Below are positions 1 through 9,329 of a DNA stretch of 64,000 bases, in pieces; position 1 is the stretch's first letter; each line of letters begins with the position of its first letter. The position numbers and the translations under genes were made by a program. Source of the stretch: Dirofilaria immitis (lineage: Eukaryota; Nematoda; Chromadorea; Rhabditida; Onchocercidae). The notes under the pieces were generated by a model, which worked only from the letters and a program-made list of their open reading frames with translations, was not told the origin of the DNA and made no database searches. The DNA is taken from assembly GCA_024305405.1 (NCBI GenBank), contig JAKNDB010000110.1:186001-250000 (forward strand), read 5' to 3'.

Positions 1-1745
1 CAGGAATTGCATCGTCATTTACAGGTGCGGTGGGTCCATCGATTTCGTCACGGACATCATCGATTGCATCATCCAGTGATATTTGTTCATCGACTACTGG
101 TTATAATACTATATTAATTAGTAGAACTGCTGCTGATCAGAAGGAATCTCAACAGTTCATAGCATCACCATCATCAGACGAAACAAGTAAGCTGGTGATA
201 GTTGTGATGTGATATGTATTTTGGACTTGTCCTTTTTGTTCTTCTTTCACAAGTTTTGATAAAAATTTCTTTAAAAATCAAATGAGTTTAAAATTCAAAA
301 ACTGGATTTTGTTTCAGATCATTTGCAACAGCAAATGATTGAAAAAATTGTAAAGCTTCAACGGCAATTGGCTAGACGACAAGATAAGATAGAATTTTTG
401 GAAGAACACGTACAGCAGTGCACACAGGAGCTACTGAAGAAAACAAAGTAAGAAATTTATGTCTTTTTCTTTACTTATGGAAGAATTAAATAGGAAAGAA
501 TATTTTTTCGCTCCAATAAATTTTTTCGGCTCAATAACTATGTCCGTCATGATTTTGTAGTGTAGCTGACTTATCATATGAAAATTTTCTTGTCGCAATA
601 AACAGTTTGGTTTTAGTAATTGTAGATAACTCCAAGTTTATTATCAACACTTGATATTGTTGACTCTGATATTGTTTTATTCATAATTTTAGGATTATTC
701 AAAATTATGCACTACGGGAGGAGGCATCTTTGTTATTACCAGAAAATGACCTGAATAAGGTAGAACTTTTTGCTTTGTTAGTGTGTTCCTCCTTAATCAA
801 GAATCGTTATCTAAATATGAACCCAAATTTTTGGTGTGAAGTAATTTCGAAATTTGTTTGCAGTTGTTGGAAACTTGCGAAGTTATCGAAGTAAGTTAGT
901 GGTATTGTGTTTATTTTTTCAATTACGAATTTACGAAAGGTTGATTTAGAAAAAATAACGGTTATTTATGTTAGAAATTCTCTAATTGAAATTAAAACTA
1001 TTTTTGACTGTTTTTTATTTGGAATGAGGGTTTTTTTCAGCGCGGAAGATAATAAGATTTATAAGATGTTGTAATAGAAAATCCTATTGTACTATATAGC
1101 ATTTTGTATCACATGAAGTTTTTTCCAGAGCATGAGAATAGGGATAGAAAATTATATGAATGCTGCTTCATATTTTATTGTCGTTGTGTATTCGTTTACT
1201 CATTATTTCGCATGTCATGTGCTGATAAATAATATTGTGGAAGCAGCAGAATTTATGTTGAAAATAATTACGTTGACATTACCATTTTGATTACTTCTAG
1301 AAAAACTTTTTCCATTTGCATAAAATTTACTGAATATGTAGCTTGTTTTTGATTTCGTCCCACTTTCGAAATAACGGAAGACTTTTATAGATGCCACGTA
1401 GAATCAGTGATAATTGCAACACTTCATCTCCTTTAATAGGAAATTTATTTGCAAGCAGTACCAGTGGTATGACTGGAAAATCTGCATTGAAATTTGCAGC
1501 GGAAGTAAACTCACGCCTACAAGCTGTGCTTGAAGATGCACTGCATAAAAATATCACACTTAAGGTAAGATAATTCATGAAAATAGGACTGTAAATTATA
1601 CTGGTATAAATGATCAATAAAAAATTAAGTGAATAATTCCAAAGAATCATCTACTATTTTATAGAATAACATCGACATTTTGGGTGAGGAAATCTCTCGA
1701 TTGTCACGCGAAAATCGACGGTTGGCACTTTCCAAAATCGTGTAA
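1..1745 (+). CDS. cccp-1: CCDC186/CCCP-1-like golgin, 3' end (partial)
   Basis: C-terminal part of a coiled-coil protein cut by the left window edge. Exons read 1-186, 318-447, 693-759, 864-890 (27-bp microexon), 1391-1564 and 1665-1745, all with GT/AG junctions and matching phases; the stop is TAA at 1743-1745. The first exon is Ser/Thr-rich and low complexity, the second is coiled coil (heptads around KLQRQLARRQDKIEFLEEH), the third carries KIIQNYALREEA, and the last two carry SRLQAVLEDALHKNITLK and DILGEEISRLSRENR. The LQAVLED..L.KNITLK block followed by LG.EI.RL is the hallmark I know from the C-terminus of CCDC186 (C10orf118), whose C. elegans orthologue is CCCP-1, a golgin-like protein of the trans-Golgi/endosome used in dense-core vesicle maturation. 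The family match is from memory. The microexon is supported only by splice signals and phase. Confidence 0.8.
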
Positions 1746-2509
1746 TGATTTTTCAGAAACTGAATGAATAGGGAGCATTTTTGAGAATCCTGATTTATAA
1801 GATACTATAGATTTAAAACATTTGTGAAATGCAGGCAGATCATTTAATAATTCATTTCATTCGTCCGGTGGCTTGTTTTTTCCAGTGGTCGTTATATTTT
1901 GAGGACTAAGAAGGAGAACTTTCTTGTTAATTTGTATTCTTTTGTCACATTCTGATATGGATTCGTAATTTTAAGTTCATAGAAACTTTTACTTTGAAAG
2001 GTAAGACAATTGAAGAAGAAATATATATCTAGAACTTCAGTCTTTACAAAAGGTCAAAAGTTGTGTGCAAAGTTGGTTAACATAATATTACACAAGTAGA
2101 AATTGGTTTAATCAAAAGTTATTAAAGCGGTAGTTCGTTTTCTGGAGAAAAAAAAGAATTCCGTGGTTCTGGCCTCTGTGTTCTATGTATACTTTATATT
2201 ATTTATTTCTTTTTCGTATTTCTATGAAAATTCTATGTGTTCATTATCTGTGATGCTACGATTAATTTCTCTTTTTTCCTTTGCTATTTTGCGATTTGCG
2301 TGAGCACGTATCATTGTGGTGTAATGTATCGTTTATTTTTATATTCATTTGCACACAAATATTTCGTTATTACTGGAATACAGTGAAACAGATCGTTGAA
2401 TTACATCGTTGAATCAAGTCACGTTTGATATAATATAACAAATAAAAAAAGATGTGGATATTCTTTCAGTTTTTTCGGCTATTCGGACATTTATGTACGT
2501 TTGAAAATG
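1746..2509. other. Intergenic, 3' flank of CCDC186-like gene
   Basis: AT-rich sequence following the TAA at 1743-1745. No reading frame or repeat that I can support. It probably contains the 3' UTR of the upstream gene; an AATAAA hexamer lies near 2440, which is far for a nematode 3' UTR. Confidence 0.4.
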
Positions 2510-4589
2510 TCACAACCGTAGATTCGTGCTGACAATGATAACTTTGATCTTTCGAAAGATTTCAGTCAGCTCGGGAGAGAGATGGAGCATTTCATGATAT
2601 TCGAGAGCAAATGTGTACTTTTTCACTCTTGAGAAATTAGAGTTGTTGAAATGCCTGAAACGTAATGTGGAGTATTTGGCAAGTAGTTCCAGTCCAGTGA
2701 TGCGCAAAAGCAGCAACATTGAATTTGATATTTATGATGCTGGATATTCGTCGGAGTTTTTCTAAAGTTTTTTTCATGATTTCGATTGGATTGCGGGCAA
2801 ATGCTGTGTGACTAAAAAGACTCGAATAAATCTGCGAAGAAATTCCGCTGCTTACTATTTGGTGACAACTTCCCTAAACCATTTTTCTGAAACTTCTACC
2901 GGTTACTTTCATTTGCACCAAAATAGTTTATTTAATCCATTCACATTCAGAGAAAAATTTTATTTCTCCTTGAATCCCATTCTGTATAGTACCGATATCC
3001 CGACAAGCTTATGTTAAGGTCTTCGTATGTCCGAATCTATTAATTACTTTGCATTTATAATTCAATATAATGCGATACGTTTTCGATGAATTTCGCTTTA
3101 ATCAAGTTCAATATAAAGTTCAATATTTAGTATCCAGTTCTGAAAAAAGAAAAAACCATACGCTTGTGTCAGTAATCGCAAAAGAGTTTTTGGCTTTCAT
3201 GTGCAATAGTTCGCACTGCTTTTTTTAAAATATTAAAAGTGCTCAACATTTTGAAATATTTAAAAGAATACAGTTAGATACTATGGGCAAGGATGTTAAG
3301 ATTGAGGCACTAAAGAAATTAGGAACAAAGATTACACTCAATTTAGTACTTAATTCGATGAAGGAAGTGCAAAATTTCGGAATACTTTGTAACAGTGTAT
3401 AGAAAATTAATATTGCACTTCAAAGACAACACCGAAAGCTGAGACACAATTTTTCTTTGTTTTTGTAAACAGGTCCGATTTGCAGAACCGGCACTTTTTT
3501 GAATCGGTAGCAATGTTTTTGGTATAGTTTCCTTCCAAATATCTTCCAACCACAAGATTCGACATTCGCCATTATTACGTAATGTGTTTGTCTGGCACCT
3601 AATATTATTTCTACCAGCGATGGCAGCTTAACCGATCTATTACATAAGCATTCGTTTAACGATGGAGCTTCTGTAGTTTTCGCCGATGCATCAAATATTA
3701 CTCGCAGTTTCGTTGTAGTTTTCTGTGGATTTATTATCGCCTGGTGTGGAAGATAAGCCACTCATTCTTTGCTCTTTTCTTTCTTCACTTTTCTATAACT
3801 CCTTCTTGAAATAGGTTTTTAAAATAAGCATCGTAGTCTTTTAAAAGCTCCCGGACCTTTCTGCATTTTCTAATTGTGGATTTCAATAGCCCTACAGCTA
3901 GGCTATATCCCTTTGCTGGAACAACATCGTTACCTTTCCACGGCCAGCTTGCGATACATTTTCCTTCTTTATCTCGAGTTATAGATTTCTGAAAAGCATT
4001 CAGTGCTTCATTGTCTTGGTTATCTGCGCATCAATTCTTTGATTCCAACAGCCTCGAGTTTCCAAATTTCGTCGATTTGGTCATTGAGTAGTTGTGACTC
4101 TTTCTTTGTTGCATCAATCCTTATCTCAGAATCTAATATTCTACCCGGCACTTTTTAATTTTACTCTTGATTTATTTCCGATAGACCCTTTCTTACGGTA
4201 CCTATTTCTGTATCCGTTACAATCCAATCCCATTCTTTCGCTTTTATTGAATTTGAAATTGCTAATTGTGCAATCGTTTCTATCCCAAGTAGCACATCCA
4301 GTGATCCCCATTTCTCCTTGAATAACTCCCCGACGGTGTCATTTTGTTCAAACTTTATTTTTCCAATAATCGATTCTGATATATATGGCTGAGCATTCCT
4401 TACGTTGTTCTAATTCCAGGCGTTGTCATTGTACTAGAGTAACTTTTGCTACCAGCAACTCCTGTAACTTCCATTTCATTCCAGGGTCTCTCCACTACTA
4501 GACCTAATTTATTGGTCACAGTTCTAGTTCGGTGATCAAGTTGCATTCATTCCAGAAATTCAAAATGATTGATGCTTTCTCACATTTTT
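2510..4589 (-). mobile_element. Old BEL/Pao retrotransposon remnant, pol part
   Basis: Strongly decayed minus-strand BEL/Pao pol. From high to low coordinate: a pre-RT segment near 4100-4330 (recognisable as DVLLGIE.., then WKLEAVGIK), the start of the reverse transcriptase at about 3761-3560 (YLPHQAIINPQ, then KLRVIFDASAK, SLNECL, VIMANVE, the counterpart of VIMADVEKAF), and a possible RNase H remnant at 2719-2510 (ITGLELLA..). Frames are broken by many stops and indels and the YVDD catalytic region is not visible. It is interrupted at 4595 by a younger BEL unit; its gag side appears to resume at 8044 on the other side. RT assignment is firm, RNase H is tentative. Confidence 0.65.
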
Positions 4590-4594
4590 CTCGC
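4590..4594. repeat. Target site duplication, left copy (CTCGC)
   Basis: Five bases immediately outside the TGTCGCG end of the left LTR, identical to the five bases at 8039-8043. BEL/Pao integrases usually make 4-6 bp duplications. Confidence 0.7.
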
Positions 4595-5163
4595 TGTCGC
4601 GAACGCTGATTCGCGAAACTCCAACATACAATTACGTAATTAAATAAATTTCTTATTGTAAACAAATAAGCAAATAGATTACTCACTGTAAATTAATGAT
4701 CATGAAACTATGAATCATCCCAGTCATATCCACATTCCTTAAAATTGTTTTTTCACACATTTTTGTTGTTATCTAACCAATCTACATCCTTTTGTTTAAA
4801 CGCTTATTTTCCCACGCTAATCCTCCTTTTAATCTTACTGTAATGTTTCCTCCATATCCCAATCCACATCTTTATGTTTAAACGCTTACTTTCCCACGCT
4901 AATCTCCCTTTTAATCTTACTGCAATGTTTCCTCCATATCCGGTATGTTTTCGGTGCTAGAATTAACCACTCCCACTTCTGGGAAGATATAAACCACGAG
5001 TGATCATCATCAATATTATTGTTATCACTTAAGTACAATCAGTAATAAACGTTTCGGCTTCACGGTGTGCTCTCAATACAGCTCCGCTACACCCTACTCA
5101 ATACCCAACACTGGTGACATTTGGTCCCCTCGACGTCAGTTCACACCCAATAAATACGCGACA
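4595..5163 (+). repeat. BEL/Pao LTR, left, plus orientation
   Basis: 569-bp LTR starting TGTCGCG (4595-4601) and ending CGCGACA (5157-5163), a perfect 7-bp terminal inverted repeat of the LTR itself. It contains an internal tandem duplication of about 80 bp (about 4779-4858 and 4861-4941), each copy holding GTTTAAACGCTTA and TGTTTCCTCCATATCC, which the right LTR has only once. A primer-binding-site-like stretch, TTTTGGTGCCCGAGGT, follows at 5169-5184. Confidence 0.85.
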
Positions 5164-5184
5164 TAAATTTTTGGTGCCCGAGGT

Positions 5185-5693
5185 AATGTATGACCCCGAC
5201 TTCATCATTCTGTGGAACTTCTTCAATTATACCCGTTTGTAATTGTTCTATTATTGTATTGTGATACACTTGAAGGAGCGAGTTGTGTTGTAATTTTGTG
5301 ATTAGGTTCTTCAAGCGACCCATGCACAAGCCATAGTTGTCGCTGAGCTTTTGGGTAGAATCTCTCCAAGGCCAACAGACATGATAAACGTCCCTTCTTT
5401 CTTATAAGTGTTCTTTGAAAGCGCTCCAGTATTTTTTCATCATCATTATCATTCGGAGACCCTTGGATACCAATCGCTTCTAGTCTCCAAAAATTTTCTA
5501 ATTCCGAATTAATATTAGCCCTAACAGTACATACCAAATTTTGCGGAGAGATGTTATTCTTACAAAGTTTACTTATATCTCCAGTACCGGCAATGATAGG
5601 ACCGACCCTTGTTTGTACCAGCATATGGCCTGTATGTAATTCCTGTTCCTGCTGTATTTTGATAAACTTAAAGAAGTGATTGGCTCCAACCAA
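5185..5693 (-). pseudogene. BEL/Pao pol, pre-RT segment, truncated at RT start
   Basis: Minus-strand pol carrying VGANHFFKF, TRVGPIIAGTGDI, NFWRLEAIGIQG and, in a second frame from 5329, YHNTIIEQLQTGIIEEV and DEVGVIHYL. In other BEL copies (including both remnants here) this is followed by YLPHQ and the reverse transcriptase. Here the sequence switches at 5184/5185 into the reverse complement of the primer-binding region and the left LTR, so all of RT, RNase H and integrase are missing. One internal frameshift lies near 5223-5329. Confidence 0.85.
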
Positions 5694-5886
5694 TATGTCG
5701 GGTTCTCCCCACCGATTTGTTAGTATTTGAAATTTGGCTTTCTTCAGGGAATCACCACTTGCAATTCGTTAGTTATATGATCAACCGCATTAACCGCTAA
5801 TGTTACAACATCGTTGTCCACTGTTTGTACGCACAAGTGAGTAGAAACTGTGGGGTAGGGCGTTGGATTCTTTACGCCAAATGCAG

Positions 5887-6394
5887 TTATTTTAATGATT
5901 TGTTTGTCAGTTCTGTTAATTCCAACTGTTGCGCTAGTTTCTGAGAAATGAAGGATAGTTGCGATCCTGAATCGAATAGTGCTAAAGCCTTCGCTTGCCG
6001 TTGGGGCTGAGTAGGATTAAAAACTTTTATTTCCTTACATAGGAGTAAAGTTCCGTTTGCGACGCTTGCTCGAGCGGTATTGCTTGAGTTACTGAGGAAT
6101 GCCGGACAATCCGTTTTCGGGAGCGTTCGAAGATTTTCGTGAACATTCTTGACATCGGAATTAACCAGACTGTTTGAAGGGGTTGTCTTTCTATTTCTAC
6201 ACAGCGCACTGTTGTGAAAGGCTTTGCAATAAAAACATCGTTTCCTTAATTTGCACCTCTCACTAAAGTGACTGTCTTTAAAACAGATCAAACATTTCTT
6301 CAATAATTTGAGGCGACTTCTTCTGCCATTGGCAGTCGGATAGACATCGCATTCGCTATCCCAATGATTTTGATTGCAAAATACACACGGTGTT
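5887..6394 (-). pseudogene. BEL/Pao zinc knuckles and aspartic protease
   Basis: Continuation of the gag-pol reading in the shifted frame. A first zinc knuckle (PCVFCNQNHWDSEC) lies at about 6394-6345. CLICFKDSHFSERC (CX2CX4HX4C) and a CX2CX3HX4C finger, CFYCKAFHNSALC, follow from about 6295. Near 5990-5960 is the aspartic protease core ALALFDSGSQLSFIS (DSG active site intact), the DUF1758/A17-type peptidase of BEL/Pao polyproteins. The frame closes at 5887. The DSG being intact suggests relatively recent activity, although shifts on both sides prevent a continuous product. Confidence 0.85.
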
Positions 6395-7527
6395 TTAGCT
6401 ACCGCGGGTTGCGAAGAGTGTTGAGTTACTTCGACCTGTAGATGATAATAGTTTTGAATTGCTGTGTACCATTGATAGTGCTGATGATCCTCCAGGACTA
6501 TATTTCAACTTTGGTCCTGTCTTATTGATTGTAGATTTAATATCAGTATGTGCGCTTGGTGTTTTGCAAAATTTGACCTTTTCGCATCGAGTAACTCTCT
6601 TTAACAAGAAATCTCTTAGTTTTGAAACTGACCAGGGCGCATCCTTCTCCTTTTGCTCAAATACTTTATCCAAGATCCAATGTGGTAGCTTATCCTCAAT
6701 CCAATGCTCAATATTTGATTGCTCCATATCCTCACCTAGTGCTTCTAGTTGACGTATTACTCTTTCAATATGTTCGATCATTCTCACCCGTTCCTTTTTG
6801 TCTCTTTTAATGGATCTGAGTTCCTTATATAATATGGCCGTTGCTGTCGAGGGATCACCATATTTCTCTCTAAGTAATCGTCTTATAATTTCGTAATTCT
6901 CTGGTGCAATGTCATATCCCAATACTGCTTCTAGCGCGTTTCCTCTGAGACACGAATACAAATAATTTAACTTTTGAATTTCAGGAATTGCTCGTGAATG
7001 GACAGCTGCATTGAAGCTGCTCCAAAATTGACGCCTTTGCCTGGGATCACCAGTAAACATAGGAAGGGATAATTGCGGAAGATTGACCGTAGAGTTCGAA
7101 GGAGTTAATTTTTCCTGTACCTTTCCCATCTCCTTGAATAATAGTTCCGACTTTTGTTCGGCTTCACGTTTATGTTTTGTTAATGTTAACAGCGCCTCTT
7201 TCCCCTCATGTATTATTTAGAATAGTCCATGTTCACCTTCGGTAATTGATTCGTAAGCCTTTTCTTCTTCATTCCTTTTTTTTGTTGCGGTGATGGTTTG
7301 AATAAATTTAAGCCATTTATCATACGCGTCTTCAAGCGACTTAACCCATAATTGATTCTATCCAGTTTATCTTCGAGTACTTGTTTCCTTGTTGTATAAA
7401 GATTTCCTTGTTGTTCGAGTGACAAATTCGGATTCGGGCACTCTAACTCTAGGGAATTTATTTCTTGAAGAAGAAAGACTAACCTGTTCTTCGCTGGTTG
7501 AATACTGGCAATGATGGTACTTGACAT
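6395..7527 (-). pseudogene. gag: BEL/Pao gag (frameshifted)
   Basis: Gag of the 4595-8038 unit. The ATG is at 7527, about 30 bases after the LTR. The N-terminal coiled region (residues 1 to about 105, to 7213) runs into a stop; the reading continues in another frame from about 7195 (EGKEALLTLTKHKREAEQ) to 6395, so at least one frameshift is present. The second frame holds the DUF1759-type domain: VNLPQLSLPMFTGDPRQRRQ, FWSSFNAAVH, then LRREKYGDP-like and WILDKV motifs. This is the conserved BEL/Pao gag core that packages element RNA into particles. A further shift near 6400 leads into the zinc-knuckle segment. It is better preserved than the other BEL copies in this window. Confidence 0.85.
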
Positions 7528-7556
7528 CGTACCTCACCTCGGGCACCAAAAATTTA

Positions 7557-8038
7557 TGTCACGTATTTATTGGGTGTGAGCTGACGTCGAGGGGACAAAA
7601 TGTCACCAGTGTTGGGTATTGAGTAGGGTGTAGCGGAGCTGTATTGAGAGCACACCGTGAAGCCGAAACGTTTATTACTGATTGTACTTAAGTGATAACA
7701 ATAATATTGATGATGATCACTCGTGGTTTATATCTTCCCAGAAGTGGGAGTGGTTAATTCTAGCACCGAAAACATACCGGATATGGAGGAAACATTGCAG
7801 TAAGATTAAAAGAGGATTTTGGAAAATAAGCGTTTAAACAAAAGGATGTAGATTGGTTAGATAACAACAAAAATGTGTGAAAAAACAATTTTAAGGAATG
7901 TAGATATGACTGGGATGATTCATAGTTTCATGAGCATTAGTTTACAGTGAGTAATCTATTTGCTTATTTGTTTACAATAAGAAATTTATTTAATTATGTA
8001 ATTGTATGTTGGAGTTTCGCGAATCAGCGTTCGCGACA
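7557..8038 (-). repeat. BEL/Pao LTR, right, minus orientation
   Basis: 482-bp LTR, reverse complement of the left LTR with scattered substitutions and without the ~80-bp duplication. On the minus strand it starts TGTCGCG (8038-8032) and ends CGTGACA (7563-7557), one mismatch from the left LTR end. The primer-binding-like sequence and then gag follow directly on the minus strand, so this is the genuine 5' LTR of the gag-pol segment. Confidence 0.85.
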
Positions 8039-8043
8039 CTCGC
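8039..8043. repeat. Target site duplication, right copy (CTCGC)
   Basis: Five bases immediately outside the CGCGACA end of the right, inverted LTR. They match the left flank exactly. Confidence 0.7.
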
Positions 8044-8330
8044 TCGTATGGATTAACTCACATCACGTATGTCTTGATTTCTGGATCATTCCCTACTTTA
8101 GTTATTGCAACTATTTTCGGTTTTTCATAGGATGATTTCTCAACTTTGAGGACCTTCTTTCTGTGCCGTTGTTCTCGGAACGCTACAAAGCGCACTGTTG
8201 TGATTTGATTTGCAACAAAAACATTTAATGGTTCTTGTGCAATTTTCTGTTAAATGAGTATGACTTGCATAATCCTAACTCTTTCAGTTTTTCTAGTTAT
8301 AGGAAAAATTTGTCTTGCTGGTTAATTGTC
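8044..8330 (-). mobile_element. Old BEL/Pao remnant, gag zinc-knuckle part
   Basis: Short minus-strand segment around 8162-8260 resembling the zinc-knuckle region of the intact copy at 6190-6260; the + strand shares GCGCACTGTTGTGA and GCAA.AAAAACAT. It is in the same orientation as the pol remnant at 2510-4589 and lies on the opposite side of the 4595-8038 insertion. The two are most simply the halves of one older element split by that insertion. Stops are frequent. Confidence 0.5.
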
Positions 8331-9329
8331 GTAAAGAATCAGCAGAAAGTATTTATTCAGTAGTTAAATTAACAAGTTATACAATACCGTGTTCAGGCTT
8401 ATAGCGAATAAAAAGCCTATTTGATAAGGCAAAGATGAATAAATTCGATAGTAAGAAGGGGAATAAACGACGTCCGTGTCGCGGATCTAACCGACCTCTT
8501 TCTAACGATTCTTTCGTCCCATTTGGGACCTCTTCTTTTGTAGGTGGTGGATCATGATACTGTTCGAAAATTCGAATTTAGCTTGTAATATAAAATATTA
8601 AGAAAAGAATATCGTTTCAATAAATTAATTGATTTATAATCTTGGCTATAAGAATTGTAATTCGGTTACAAGGAGCAGTCATTTATAGATTAATTGTCAT
8701 TGTCTTTATTTCTCCAAAAAATTTCTTACAATCATTTCTCACACCTATCACTTCATTATCCACAGTAAGATAAAGATCAAATAGTTTCCATTATTATAAC
8801 CATTTCAAAAGAACTGCAAAATTATCATCGCTTATTTAAATCTATGCTATGTTCAGAGTTTTTTGTTTTAGTCAATCATACATTGAATATTCGTTGTATC
8901 GCCCAATTAAGGGAATATATATATATATGGCAACTTTTAACAAGAGTCATGCTTCGCTTTTTATGCAATTTGGATCATCTCGCATTTTTTACTTGTTACT
9001 TCTTTCTTCGCTGATATTGAATTTCATTGTTTTTATTCCAATTTGGATCAAGCGTCGTTTAATTATCCAAGTCTGCACGCACCACCAACCAAAGAAAACC
9101 TAACCCTAAGTGACACAAACCCTGATGTTACATCCACATCAAAGACTCATACTATGACTTATAACAACGACTTCACCCACTTCAAGTCCCATCAGACCGA
9201 ACTGTGTAAACTCTAGTGAAATCAGCTTAACTAACTATTGAGAAAATTTCAAAACTTTTCGAGGATGTCAAGAAAATCGATCTAACGCCACCAGATCGAA
9301 ATTCATCTTCGGAAGAAATAAGAGAACAT
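8331..9329. other. Gene-free stretch between BEL remnants
   Basis: No coding sequence I can support. It holds an (AT)-rich run near 8918-8930. The 84-aa open frame at 8849-9103 has no recognisable domain. Confidence 0.4.

Larger units (their letters stand above)
4595..8038 (-). mobile_element. BEL/Pao unit with inverted LTRs
   Basis: A compact unit bounded on both sides by the same LTR in opposite orientation: the left LTR reads on + (4595-5163) and the right LTR reads on - (8038-7557). Between them is minus-strand gag plus the first part of pol, ending where reverse transcriptase should begin. CTCGC occurs immediately outside both ends (4590-4594 and 8039-8043), consistent with integration of the whole unit in one event. 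Normal BEL/Pao elements have direct LTRs and a complete pol, so this is a defective, rearranged copy. LTR-to-LTR divergence is a small number of substitutions by eye, suggesting moderate age. Confidence 0.85.

Noticed and set aside
4595..8038. DIRS/PAT-type element, which also has inverted terminal repeats
   Set aside because: Gag core, zinc knuckles, aspartic protease and pre-RT segment are BEL/Pao-type, and there is no tyrosine recombinase or split direct repeat; a rearranged BEL element fits better.
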